This document shows, piece by piece, positions 40,984-50,199 of a stretch of 64,000 bases of DNA (position 1 is its first letter; the number at the start of each line of letters is the position of its first letter). Below the pieces are notes generated by a model. It did not search any database, was not told the origin of the DNA, and saw only the letters and a list, made by a program, of their open reading frames with translations. The stretch spans positions 52,777 through 116,776 of the forward strand of contig SKMN01000004.1 in NCBI GenBank assembly GCA_007121015.1. Reading direction: 5' to 3'. The DNA is from Coriobacteriia bacterium (GTDB lineage Bacteria > Actinomycetota > Coriobacteriia > Anaerosomatales > SLCP01). A program made the translations under genes and the position numbers.

Positions 40984-42585
40984 TCAGTCCTTCCCGAACC
41001 GGTCGAGCAACAGTTTAAGGGGTAGCACCGACATTGCCACGATGAGTAGTGCCGGCGGTGCGGCTAAGTGGTAGACGGCCTCGGACGACTCCACCCAGAC
41101 CCTGACGGCGAGGGTATCGAAACCGATCGGCCGCAGGAGCAGCGTGGCCGGGAGTTCCTTGATAGCGCTCACGAACACGAGCGCACCGCCCGCGAGCGTA
41201 CCGGGCAGCGTGAGTGGGACGATGACGCGGGCCAGGACGCCCCCTGGCGAGAGCCCTTGTATGCGTGCCGCCTCGTCGACCTTGGGCGAGACGAGGGCGA
41301 GGCTCGCCCCGGCGGACTGCATCGCCTGCGGTGCGAACCGTACGACGTAGGCGAGCGCGAGCATCCCGGCGGTGCCGTAGAGGAGCGGCACGTGACGCAC
41401 GCCGAACGCGATGAGCCCTACGGCGACGATGACGCCGGGCAGCGCGTACCCGGCATACGCGAGCTTCTCGATGAGCGAGCTCACGACCGACGGGTGGCGC
41501 GAACGCAGGTAGACGACGGGAAGAGCCGCGACCATGCTGAGGAGCGCCGCGAGCCCCGCGACCTGCAGCGTGTTGAACGCGAACCGCCAGAAGCGGTCGT
41601 CGAAGGCGCCGAGTCCCGCACCGATCCACGACCAGTACGCGAGGACCGCGACCGGCACCGCCACCGAGATCGCACCCACGATCGCGGACAGCGCGAGCGC
41701 GAGCCCTTTCCACCTGCCGAGGGAGAACGCCTCGGCCGGACGCGAGGTGGTGTGGCCCGTGACACGCATGCGACGGCGGGTGACCCCCTCGGCGAAGAGC
41801 ACGATGAGCGTGAGCGCGATGAGGACGACCGAGAGCACCATGGCCGACGCGGTATCGAAACCGCCCATCTGGTAGTAGATGGCCGAGGTGAAGGTCGTGT
41901 AGCGCACCATGGCGACAGCACCGAAGTCCGAGAGCACGTAGAGGGCGACGAGGATGGCGCCGGCCCCGATCGCGGGCCTCAGCATCGGCACGGTCACGCG
42001 TCTCAGTGCTGCGACCGGTCCGAGGCCGAGGGAGCGCGCGGCCTCCTCGTGGGTACCCCCGAGGCGCGATATCGCGGCGCCGACCACGAGGTAGACGTAC
42101 GGGTAGGTGAACACCGTCAGCACGAAGAGAGCTCCGGCGAACGAGTACATGTCGAGCGGCGTGGAGCCCGTCCACCGCATGAGCCAGCCCCGTGGTCCGA
42201 AGACGACGATGTAGGCCATCGCCCCGACGTACGGCGGTATCGCGAGTGGGACAGCGAAGAGCCATCTCCACACGCGGCGACCTGGCAGGTCGGTCCGGTG
42301 GACGAGGATCGCGAGCAGGGTGCCCGCGATCGCGGCGAGCACCGTGACCGCTCCGGCGAGTGAGAGCGTGCTCCACAGCAGGGAGGGCACGCGGTCGTCG
42401 AGCAGACGGAGCCACCGCTCCGCGCCGGCGAACGCCGAACGCCACACCACGTACCATACAGGCAGCACCATGACGAGCCCGATAAGAACGCCGAAAGAGG
42501 ACAGCCACCCACCGGGTGGCCGTCCTCCCCACACGCGCGACCACAGTGCGGTCGCCGTGCCGCGCGCTGTCGCGACAGCGCGCAT
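40984..42585 (-). CDS. fbpB: Ferric iron ABC transporter, fused permease
   Basis: The 533-residue permease has two homologous halves of six helices each, as in FbpB/AfuB. Both EAA loops for contact with the ATPase are present: EEAARSLGLGPVAALRRVTV in the first half and VDEAARIQGLSPGGVLARVI in the second. It begins 4 bases after the binding protein gene. The three genes form a single transcription unit. Confidence 0.9.
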   Translation of the reverse strand: MRAVATARGTATALWSRVWGGRPPGGWLSSFGVLIGLVMVLPVWYVVWRSAFAGAERWLRLLDDRVPSLLWSTLSLAGAVTVLAAIAGTLLAILVHRTDLPGRRVWRWLFAVPLAIPPYVGAMAYIVVFGPRGWLMRWTGSTPLDMYSFAGALFVLTVFTYPYVYLVVGAAISRLGGTHEEAARSLGLGPVAALRRVTVPMLRPAIGAGAILVALYVLSDFGAVAMVRYTTFTSAIYYQMGGFDTASAMVLSVVLIALTLIVLFAEGVTRRRMRVTGHTTSRPAEAFSLGRWKGLALALSAIVGAISVAVPVAVLAYWSWIGAGLGAFDDRFWRFAFNTLQVAGLAALLSMVAALPVVYLRSRHPSVVSSLIEKLAYAGYALPGVIVAVGLIAFGVRHVPLLYGTAGMLALAYVVRFAPQAMQSAGASLALVSPKVDEAARIQGLSPGGVLARVIVPLTLPGTLAGGALVFVSAIKELPATLLLRPIGFDTLAVRVWVESSEAVYHLAAPPALLIVAMSVLPLKLLLDRFGKD

Positions 42586-42589
42586 CGGG

Positions 42590-43687
42590 CTACCTCAGTT
42601 CCATATCGAGACCGGCTCGCTCGATCAACGACCGCGTATCTTCCCAGACCTCGCCAAGCTCCGAAAGGGGCATGCCCTGGATGCGGTAGTCGGAGATAGG
42701 ACGCGCCTCCTCGACCGCCTCGATCTCCGGGTTCACCGGGACCTCGAGGGAGGCGAAGCTGAACTCGCGCTGGTTCTCGGGAAGCAGGAGCCACTCGAGG
42801 AAGATCCGCGTGCTGACCTCGTTGGGTCCACCGGCCACGACGCCCACGCCTGCGGCGTTGACGACCGCGCCCATCTCATCCGCACCCTGGTCGGGGTAGA
42901 TAACGCCGACGTTGTTGTCCTCGGGCTCCCTGAGCTGCTGGTGATAGTAGTAGTTATTGACGAGTCCGAACGCGAACTCACCCGCGCCGACAGCACGGCG
43001 GATGTCGCCATGGCCCTCGGTGATCGCGCCGGCGTTGTCCTTGACAGCCTCGATCCACTCTTCGGTCTGCTCGTCACCCCACTCGTTGCGGAGCGCCGAG
43101 ACGTGCCCGATCATGCCGGAGTTGCCGCCCCGCGTGATCGCGAACATACCGTCCCACTTCGGGTCGGTGAGCTCCCAGACGGTCGTGGGCATCTCTTCTT
43201 CGGTGATGAGGTCCTTGTTGTAGATGAACACGCGGGTCCGAGCGGAGAGCGCGACCCACGAATCGTCTACCGCGCGGAACCGATCCTCGATCGAGTCGAT
43301 CCCGTCGACGGCGCCGGGCGACGTGAGGATGCCGTTGAGGCGCAGGTGCTCGAGCATGCCGATATCGTTGGCGATCACGATATCGGCGAGCGGACGCGAC
43401 GCCTCCTCGACGAGCTTGTTCACGACGGTATCCCCCGCATGCAGCGTGCGCACCTCGATACCGGTGTCTGCCGAGAACTTCTCGAGCAGCGGGTCGACGA
43501 AGCGCTCGTTGCGCGACGAGTAGACGATGAGCTCGCCGGTCGCCTCGGCGGCCGTATCGGGCGCCTCTTCGGTGGATACGGGTTCCGGGGCGCCGGTCCC
43601 GCACGCGGCGAGGCCAGCGAGCGCGAGCACGGCGACGAGGGCGACGAGGACACTCCGCCACGCTCGTATCGAGATGAGTGATCTCAT
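42590..43687 (-). CDS. fbpA: Ferric iron ABC transporter, substrate-binding lipoprotein
   Basis: The 365-residue protein has a lipoprotein signal peptide ending in the lipobox LAAC (ALAGLAACGTG), an acidic linker, and a type II periplasmic binding fold beginning ELIVYSSRNERFVDPLL. The adjacent tyrosines in LVNNYYYHQQL match the iron-binding tyrosines of FbpA-type proteins. As a lipoprotein it fits a cell with a single membrane or a surface anchoring mode. It is the first gene of the iron uptake operon, with a promoter at 43744-43773. Confidence 0.9.
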   Translation of the reverse strand: MRSLISIRAWRSVLVALVAVLALAGLAACGTGAPEPVSTEEAPDTAAEATGELIVYSSRNERFVDPLLEKFSADTGIEVRTLHAGDTVVNKLVEEASRPLADIVIANDIGMLEHLRLNGILTSPGAVDGIDSIEDRFRAVDDSWVALSARTRVFIYNKDLITEEEMPTTVWELTDPKWDGMFAITRGGNSGMIGHVSALRNEWGDEQTEEWIEAVKDNAGAITEGHGDIRRAVGAGEFAFGLVNNYYYHQQLREPEDNNVGVIYPDQGADEMGAVVNAAGVGVVAGGPNEVSTRIFLEWLLLPENQREFSFASLEVPVNPEIEAVEEARPISDYRIQGMPLSELGEVWEDTRSLIERAGLDMELR

Positions 43688-43743
43688 TTCGGGAAGTCCT
43701 TTCTGTGCAGGTGTGCTTGCCTACAAAGCTACGTACTTCGTCG

Positions 43744-43773
43744 ATACTAATCGGCAAGCTTCGTTCATGTCAA
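43744..43773 (-). promoter_or_regulatory. Promoter for the iron uptake operon
   Basis: On the reverse strand a perfect -35 TTGACA (43768-43773) is followed after 18 bases by TAGTAT (43744-43749), or after 17 by TTAGTA. The start of fbpA is about 60 bases downstream. No convincing DtxR/IdeR or Fur palindrome is visible, so iron control is only expected from function. Confidence 0.55.
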
Positions 43774-43859
43774 GGCATATCCCGTGTCCGGGCTTTGTGA
43801 CAGGTCCTTTTGGGCCGCGACAGACCGCGCCCATACTATCCCACGACGATGGCACGCGA

Positions 43860-45062
43860 TCAGTAGCGGGTCGGCGCGACTCCCTGTACGTGGCATCCCG
43901 AGCAGAACAGCTCCTGGTGACACGCATAGCAATCGGTGAGGATGTCGGTCGCCCGGGCGGCTTCGGCGTGTTGCTCCAGCCACGACACACGCGGGTCGCC
44001 CGCGGGATGGTGACACTGATCGCACGCCGTCGGGTTGAGTGCGGGGTCCCCGGTGTTGTTGTGGCACAGCGCGCAGCCATCCGGGTCCGCGTCACCGAGC
44101 GCGGAGTGCTGCTCGACGAAGTTCACGGGGTGCGGCATCTCGTAAGAGTGGCACCCGATGCAGAACACGTCGGACCTGTGGCACGTCTCGCACTCGTTGA
44201 CCGCCGCGACCGGCGGCAGGTTGACGAACTCGCCGTGCGGGATGCGCAAGACGCGAGAGATGAGTCCCGGCCGCTTCGCCTCCAACTCGGGGCCGCGCTC
44301 TGCCCAGTACGCCTGCGCCTCCACGGTCGCGCTCTCCTCGGCAAGCGCCATGCGCGCGTGGCCTGCCGAATCGCCGTACGGCGTGTAGAAATCGTCAGCG
44401 AAATGGCTTTCGGGTACCAGCTCGAAGTCGGCCGGATGGCATGCCCCGCACGCGCCCGTCGCGACGAACTCGCTCGGCGACTCGCCGGTCAGGGTGTGAC
44501 AGCGGTAACACGCCGTCATGACCATGAAGTCCTCGGCCTTCTCGTTGCCTGGCAGCTCGAGTTCGAAGACCTGGGGGTGAGCGACCCTGTTGTGGCAGAT
44601 CGCGCACGCCACGTCCTCGGCGGAGTGCACCTCGTGGTCGATGATGATGCCCTCCGAGGGGGTCACCGGGCGGTTGGAAAGGTTGTGGCATTGCGTGCAG
44701 TAGTACTCGGGCATCGAGAGTGCGATGTAGGAATCCCGGTTGAGCGGCAGATGGTACGTGCCGGTCACCGTCTCCCACACGTCGGTGAGCTTCTCGGCCT
44801 TCTCGGCGGCGAACCGCACGCCGTCGAGCTCGGGCGGGATGTGGCACGCGATGCAGGAGACGTTCGCGTGGGTGGACGCCCAGTACTGCTTCGCGTTGTC
44901 GTAGTGGATGACGTGGCAGACCTCGTTGCAGAACCAGCGTGTCGACGTCCCGACAAGCGCCGCGACGAGCACGGTGCCCAACACGATGACCCCTACTCCG
45001 GTCCATGCGATGAAACGGGGCCGGGTGACGGGGTCTTTGAAGCCGCGAACCAATCGACGCAT
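43860..45062 (-). CDS. NapC/NirT-type multiheme cytochrome c, about 12 hemes (paralogue)
   Basis: The 400-residue protein is a paralogue of the one at 18044-19228, matching it from the N terminus (MRRLVRGFKDP versus MRRLQIITGFKDP) to the last heme. After the anchor (FIAWTGVGVIVLGTVLVAAL) comes the variant CX3CH motif CNEVCH, then eleven CxxCH motifs (CIACH through CSGCH). I chose ATG 45060-45062 because AAGGAGG lies just upstream and the paralogue starts at the same residue; an ATG six codons earlier is possible. It stands alone, upstream of the iron transporter operon on the same strand. Likely a quinol-oxidising electron conduit. Confidence 0.9.
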   Translation of the reverse strand: MRRLVRGFKDPVTRPRFIAWTGVGVIVLGTVLVAALVGTSTRWFCNEVCHVIHYDNAKQYWASTHANVSCIACHIPPELDGVRFAAEKAEKLTDVWETVTGTYHLPLNRDSYIALSMPEYYCTQCHNLSNRPVTPSEGIIIDHEVHSAEDVACAICHNRVAHPQVFELELPGNEKAEDFMVMTACYRCHTLTGESPSEFVATGACGACHPADFELVPESHFADDFYTPYGDSAGHARMALAEESATVEAQAYWAERGPELEAKRPGLISRVLRIPHGEFVNLPPVAAVNECETCHRSDVFCIGCHSYEMPHPVNFVEQHSALGDADPDGCALCHNNTGDPALNPTACDQCHHPAGDPRVSWLEQHAEAARATDILTDCYACHQELFCSGCHVQGVAPTRY

Positions 45063-45184
45063 GAAGCCCTCCTTCGACATGCTTTCAAGCCGCCGTGGCC
45101 GAGGAATAGCCTACACCTGTACTGTACCCCCTCGCCGGTACCGTGCGACACTGCTGAGAGCGAGGTGGCCGCCGGGAGGATCGC

Positions 45185-45982
45185 ATGCGCATAGCCGTGG
45201 CCGGGGGAAACTCGTTCATAGGCCGCCATCTGACACGCCGGCTTCTCGATGACGGCCACGACGTCGCGTGGCTCTCGCACCGCCCCGGCCGCGTCCACGA
45301 TCTCGGCTTCGATCCCGCCGAACTCATCGAGTTCCCGTTCGATCCGTCCGACCCGGCCGGACGGTGGAGCGCTGCCGTCCGCCGTTCGACAGCAGTCGTC
45401 AACCTCTCGGGCCACCCCATCGTCTCACGGTGGACGAAACGCTCGCTCGCACTCATCCGTGAGAGCCGCATCGCCACCACTCAAGCCCTCGTCGACGTCG
45501 CCTATCACGCACGCGCGGGCGACGGCGGACCCCAGGTCTTCGTGGGCGCATCGGGAACCGGGATATACGCGACCGCGGAGACGATATCGTGGACGAACGC
45601 ACGCCCTCGGCACGGGGCTTTCTCGGTCAGCTTGCCGCAGAGTGGGAGGCCGAGGCGCTGCGAGCGCGGGAGTGCGGGATCCGGGTCGTGACGGTACGCA
45701 TCGCCCCGGTCCTCGGCGAGAAGGAACTCCTGCCGAGGATGGCGCTGCCGATGCATCTGTTCGCCGGAGGGCCGGTCGATGCGGCCGCCGGTTCGGTGCG
45801 CATGAGCGACTTCGCGCGAACGCTCGGGCGCGTCCTGCGCCGTCCGTCGGTGGCTCCCGGTGCCCGTGGTAGTGCTGAAAGTCGTCCTCGGCCGGGTCGC
45901 TCCGTACGTCGTCGAGAGCCAGCGGGTGGAGGGCACAAGCGCGGACCAGGGTCCGTCCGCCTCACAAGGTATACTGGTATGA
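45185..45982 (+). pseudogene. Decayed SDR-family epimerase (TIGR01777/YfcH type)
   Basis: An intact start with GGGAGG leads into AVAGGNSFIGRHLTRRLLDD, a Rossmann motif of the TIGR01777 group. The frame is then broken. Near 45570 the expected family segment (GDRGDDIVDERTPSARGFL) is only readable in another frame, consistent with loss of one base. Around 45765 the text jumps from MHLFAGG to PVDAAAGSVRMSDFAR, missing about 35-40 codons (the WIHxxD region). Near 45860 a third frame is needed to read PVVVLKVVLGR and VESQRVEGTSADQG to a stop at 45980-45982. Three lesions make sequencing error unlikely as the only cause. Confidence 0.75.
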
Positions 45983-46007
45983 CCGGAAGCGGGTGAAGGG
46001 GGTCATC

Positions 46008-46514
46008 ATGAACTACCGGGTCATCATCGTCGCGCTGTGTGCCGTCGTTCTCGCACTCGGTGCGACCGGCTGTCAGCGGGCCATCGAGCGCACCATGGAA
46101 GAGACCACCGGCATCAGGGTCGACGAGAACGAAGAGCGGATCACCATCACCGGTGATGACGGGGAGGAGTTCACGATGGAGGGCAGTGACGCATCCCTGC
46201 CCGATGACTGGCCCTCCGACGTACCGCTCTATCCTGACGCGGAACTCGAGTCTTCCACGGCTCTGCGCATGAGCGATACCGTCCAGCTCACAGCCTCGTG
46301 GAGCACCTCCGACGACGTGAACGACGTCTACGACTGGTATCGCAGCGAGCTTCCGGCCGAGGGGTGGGAGATCGCCGGCGACTTCTCGATGGAGCAAAAC
46401 GGGCAGCGTACGGCCAACATCACCACGAGCAAAGGCGACTCCGAAGCCAACGTGTTCATCGGTGACCAGTCAGACGGTGCGACCGGCATCACGATCAACC
46501 TCCGTCTGGAGTGA
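46008..46514 (+). CDS. Hypothetical lipoprotein
   Basis: The 168-residue protein has a lipoprotein signal (VIIVALCAVVLALGATGC, lipobox ATGC) and an acidic exported domain. Its second half (DDWPSDVPLYPDAELESS, VNDVYDWYRSELPAEGWEI) has the look of small lipoproteins with a single alpha/beta domain that end in a beta hairpin; I do not know its function. Start ATG 46008 lies after AAGGGGG. It is followed by a hairpin. Confidence 0.75.
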   Translation: MNYRVIIVALCAVVLALGATGCQRAIERTMEETTGIRVDENEERITITGDDGEEFTMEGSDASLPDDWPSDVPLYPDAELESSTALRMSDTVQLTASWSTSDDVNDVYDWYRSELPAEGWEIAGDFSMEQNGQRTANITTSKGDSEANVFIGDQSDGATGITINLRLE

Positions 46515-46519
46515 CGCGC

Positions 46520-46541
46520 GCCTCGCACGCTTGCGTGAGGC
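46520..46541. terminator. Hairpin between convergent genes
   Basis: GCCT...CACGC and GCGTG...AGGC form a stem with a two-base bulge and a short TT loop, directly after the stop of the lipoprotein gene (46514) and before the 3' end of gatB (46599). It could terminate from both sides. No T run is present. Confidence 0.5.
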
Positions 46542-46598
46542 GGTGTGCGCGTAAGGCCGCGCGGAGAGTGCGCACACGGGCACGCGGCCCGGGTAGGC

Positions 46599-48125
46599 TC
46601 ACCCGTCGAGCTTGCCCTTGAGCACCTCGTTGACGACCGCGGGGTTCGCCTGTCCGCCCATCTCGCGCATGACCTGGCCCACGAAGTAGCCGAGCAACCC
46701 GGCCTTGCCGCCCTGATACTGGGCCACTTGGCCGGGGTTGGCAGCGATCACGCGCTCGACGACCTCTTCGATGACGGCGGTGTCGGAGACCTGCTTCATC
46801 CCGCGCAGCTCCACGATCGCACCGGGCGCCTCACCCGTCTCGGCCATCTCGGCGAAGACGTCTTTGGCCTGCTTCGAGGAGATGGCGCCCTCATCGACGA
46901 GGCCGACGAGCTCGGCGATCATCGCAGGCGAGATGCGGGAGGCGGCCACGCCGATGCCGGCCGCGTTGAGGTGCATCGAGAGCTCGTTCAGCATGATGTT
47001 GCTCACCTGCCGCGCGCGCTCGGGTCCGGCGATACGTGCCGCTTCCTCGAAGAAGTCGGCCATGTCGAGGTCGGAAGTGAGTACGGTCGCGTCATGGACC
47101 GGCAGGCCGAGATCGCTCGCGAGACGTGTCTTCCGCGCATCCGGCAGCTCGGGGAGCCTGGCGCGGACGCTCTCGACCCACTCGGGGGCGAACTCGAAGG
47201 GGACCATGTCAGGCTCGGGGAAGTAGCGGTAATCGTGCGCCTCTTCCTTCGAGCGCAGGCTGCTCGTGCGCTTGGCGCCGGCATCCCAGTGGCGGGTCTC
47301 CTGTACGACGGTGCCGTTGCTCTCGAGCAGCTCGGCCTGGCGCACGATCTCGTGGGCGAGCGCGTCGTGGAGCGACTTGAACGAGTTCATGTTCTTGACC
47401 TCGGCCTTCACGCCAAGAGCACCCTCACCGCGACGGCGCACGCTCACGTTGGCGTCCACGCGCATCGAGCCCTCCTCCATGTTGCAGTCGGAGATGCCGA
47501 GGCAAAGCCAGATGAGCCTGAGCTTCTGCGCGAACCGGCGCGCCTCTTCCGGCGTCCGGATGTCGGGCTCGGTGACGAGTTCGATGAGGCCGGTACCCGC
47601 GCGGTTGAAATCCACCAGTGAATGGGTCGCCCCGGCGATACGTCCCTCGGACCCGCCGACGTGGACCATCTTGCCGGTGTCCTCTTCGAGGTGGATCCGC
47701 GTGATGCCGATTCGGGTGGCGTAGTCGCTTTCCTGGTCTGGCTGGGGCGGACCGTAGACGGCCCCTATGTCGACATCGAGGTGACCGTCCTCGCAGAATG
47801 GCAGGTCGTACTGGGAGATCTGGTAGTCCTTGGGCATGTCCGGATAGAAGTAGTTCTTGCGATGGAACTGGCTCCACGCGGCGATGCGGCAGTTAGTCGC
47901 CAGCCCCGCTAACACCGTCGCCTCGATCGCGGCCTCGTTGGGCACGGGGAGCGCACCGGGCATGCCGAGGCACACCGGGCACACGCGCGTGTTGGGTTCT
48001 CCGCCAAAAGCGACCGGACACCCGCAGAACATCTTGGTCGCAAGCGTGGTGAGTTCGGTGTGGATCTCGAGGCCGATGACAGCCTCCCACGTCTGCAACA
48101 CCTCGGCCAGGCGGTCCTTCGCCAC
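46599..48125 (-). CDS. gatB: Aspartyl/glutamyl-tRNA amidotransferase subunit B
   Basis: The 508-residue GatB carries the kinase and tRNA-binding part of the amidotransferase that turns Glu-tRNA(Gln) and Asp-tRNA(Asn) into the amides. It opens with WEAVIGLEIHTELTT and has the zinc-site region FCGCPVAFGGEPNTRVCPVC, HRKNYFYPDMPKDYQ and VKNMNSFKSLHDAL. A YqeY tail domain follows. Start GTG 48123-48125 has GGAAGGAAG at the right distance; longer frames lack one. Unusually, it is separated from gatC-gatA by 5 kb. Confidence 0.93.
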   Translation of the reverse strand: MAKDRLAEVLQTWEAVIGLEIHTELTTLATKMFCGCPVAFGGEPNTRVCPVCLGMPGALPVPNEAAIEATVLAGLATNCRIAAWSQFHRKNYFYPDMPKDYQISQYDLPFCEDGHLDVDIGAVYGPPQPDQESDYATRIGITRIHLEEDTGKMVHVGGSEGRIAGATHSLVDFNRAGTGLIELVTEPDIRTPEEARRFAQKLRLIWLCLGISDCNMEEGSMRVDANVSVRRRGEGALGVKAEVKNMNSFKSLHDALAHEIVRQAELLESNGTVVQETRHWDAGAKRTSSLRSKEEAHDYRYFPEPDMVPFEFAPEWVESVRARLPELPDARKTRLASDLGLPVHDATVLTSDLDMADFFEEAARIAGPERARQVSNIMLNELSMHLNAAGIGVAASRISPAMIAELVGLVDEGAISSKQAKDVFAEMAETGEAPGAIVELRGMKQVSDTAVIEEVVERVIAANPGQVAQYQGGKAGLLGYFVGQVMREMGGQANPAVVNEVLKGKLDG

Positions 48126-48338
48126 TGCGCGCACTTCCTTCCGGTTCGACACGGTCCGCCGCCTGTACGCAATCCAGCGCGAGTCAGGCGGCACTGTCCG
48201 ATTCTACCCGAACTATCGTGCGGCTCGCTGCGTTCCTGCGCGTTTGGACACGAGTAAGACCCTGCTCGGACCTGGTATGCATACTGGGGTCCGCAGTCCC
48301 CTCCTGCAGCATCGTCCATCCCGAGGAGGGAGAGCACC

Positions 48339-50189
48339 ATGAACGCTCGTACCAGCAACGCCCGTCCGGTCGTGCCCCGCCGAGCCTGCACGTGCACCAC
48401 ACCCCGGCTCGGTGCCCCGCGCGTCCTGCTCGACCGCGCCATGGCCGTCTTGATGATCGCCTTCATGGCGGCCGCATCGATACTCTCGACACCCGCCGCG
48501 GTCGCATCCGCCGCGGACAACGGGACGGCCGGAACGCCGCTCGCCGTGACACCGCGATTCGCAGGACCACCCCACGGAACCGCACCTCCCGAACACTTCG
48601 AGGAGGTGGTGTCGTTCGCTGTGGGCGAGGCTTCCGGGATGCTCGGCATCGCCGGGGGACCGGAGGTCGAGCCGTGGGGGCCGGCCGCGTTCGCCATCGA
48701 CGTCGAGGGCAGGTTCCACGTCATCGACGGCGTGAACCGCCGCATCGTCGTTGCCGATCCCTCCGACGGGAGCCGGTCGATCGTCGAGTGGGACGACCCG
48801 GTCGCCTGCCCGGTCGACATCGCCGTGACCGCAGAGCGGACCTTCGTGCTCGACCTGCCGGCGCAGCCCGCCGCGGTCCACGAGATCGACGGCACCGGCC
48901 GCGTGCTCGACACATGGGAGATACCCGCCGCCTACCTCGATCACGGCGTGACCGGTCTCGACGTCGACATCGATGCCTCGGGTGCGCCGCGCATACGGCT
49001 CGAGCTCGCAGGGGCGTGGCACGTGCCGCTCACGCAGGCCTCGGCGATCGCGCCTCTCCGAGTGCCCGCCGTGCTCGAAGGTGACGTCGTGCGCGTGCCG
49101 GCAGCCGGTGCCGCTGCCCTGGCGCTCGAGCGCGCCGGTCAGAGTCGAACGTTCGTCGTCGACAAGGAGTGGGAGACCGGGCTCCATGCGAGCGTGACCG
49201 CGCTCGAGGGACACAGGCCGGTCGCGACGATGAGCCTCAGCTCGGCCACCGGCCTGGGCGCGGTCCGCTTCCTCGATGTCGACTCGCAGGGTGCCGCGTA
49301 CGTGTTCGCCGAGGAATTCGTGGATGCAGCGGGCGCCGTGCGCGCGTACGTGAAGCGCTACTCGCCCGAGGGCGAGCCTGAGGCGTCGTTCGAGCTTCCC
49401 GTCGACAGGTTCGCGACGAGCCCGCTGCAACCCGTCCGCATCGCCGATGACGGCGCGGCGTACGTCCTCCTTCCCGCCACCGACCGGGTCGCGATAGTGC
49501 GAGCCGCATGGAGCGATGACACGACCACCGCGCTATCCGCGGCCGAGACGATCGTGGCGGCGCACGGCGAGGACGCGGGTCACACACGTGTCATCGATGC
49601 GCTCGCCGGTGCGGTGCGCGCACTCCTGGGCGCCGAGCCTGCGATCGCGTCGTGGACCCCGCTCAACGCCAACGATCGGGCGTGGACGTACGTGAGCCAC
49701 TACTGGTACTGCAACAGCAACAACTACCGGACCCGCAACGGCAGCATCCGTCCGCGCTACATCACATCGGCTAACCGGCACTACCGGGCCGTCCCCTATT
49801 GCTGGGGCGGATTCGACACCATCTCCTCGTACAACAGTGCGATGTCGGCGGGACATTCGGCAGGTGACATCAACTGCACGGGTAACAAGCGTGCAGGTAC
49901 CGCCGGGGTCGACTGCTCTGGATTCGTCTCCAGGCTCTGGGGACTCGGCACCAAGCACAGCACCTGGGGGCTGACGAACGTGTCGCGGCAGATATCGAAG
50001 TCGAGCATGCGCCTCGGCGACGCCTACATCCGACCCGGTTCCCACTGCATGTTCTTCCGCTACTACACCACCGGTGGAGCGCAGCTCTTCGAGAGCACCA
50101 AGGCCAACAGCTACGACCGGGTTGTTACGATGAACCGGACCAACGCGGCTCTTGCCAACTACGGCGCGTACCGTTACAGGAACTGGTAA
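48339..50189 (+). CDS. Secreted protein with beta-propeller and NlpC/P60-like domain
   Basis: The 616-residue protein has a long signal sequence (hydrophobic core AMAVLMIAFMAAASILS), then about 400 residues resembling an irregular propeller (AAFAIDVEGRFHVIDGVNR, VDIAVTAERTFVLDLPAQ, VRFLDVDSQGAAYVFAEE), and a C-terminal domain of about 150 residues like an NlpC/P60 peptidase: PYCWGGFD, the probable nucleophile in GVDCSGFVSRLWGLG and a later histidine in RPGSHCMFF. An insertion of about 40 residues separates the first motif from the cysteine. It may cleave peptidoglycan stem peptides or be an inactive binder. ATG has GAGGAGGGAG upstream. Confidence 0.82.
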   Translation: MNARTSNARPVVPRRACTCTTPRLGAPRVLLDRAMAVLMIAFMAAASILSTPAAVASAADNGTAGTPLAVTPRFAGPPHGTAPPEHFEEVVSFAVGEASGMLGIAGGPEVEPWGPAAFAIDVEGRFHVIDGVNRRIVVADPSDGSRSIVEWDDPVACPVDIAVTAERTFVLDLPAQPAAVHEIDGTGRVLDTWEIPAAYLDHGVTGLDVDIDASGAPRIRLELAGAWHVPLTQASAIAPLRVPAVLEGDVVRVPAAGAAALALERAGQSRTFVVDKEWETGLHASVTALEGHRPVATMSLSSATGLGAVRFLDVDSQGAAYVFAEEFVDAAGAVRAYVKRYSPEGEPEASFELPVDRFATSPLQPVRIADDGAAYVLLPATDRVAIVRAAWSDDTTTALSAAETIVAAHGEDAGHTRVIDALAGAVRALLGAEPAIASWTPLNANDRAWTYVSHYWYCNSNNYRTRNGSIRPRYITSANRHYRAVPYCWGGFDTISSYNSAMSAGHSAGDINCTGNKRAGTAGVDCSGFVSRLWGLGTKHSTWGLTNVSRQISKSSMRLGDAYIRPGSHCMFFRYYTTGGAQLFESTKANSYDRVVTMNRTNAALANYGAYRYRNW

Positions 50190-50199
50190 GGGGAGTTCG

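Noticed and set aside
43688..43859. Iron-regulator (DtxR/IdeR or Fur) box upstream of the iron transporter
   Set aside because: I looked for the 19-base palindromes and found none that matches well; only the promoter hexamers are convincing.
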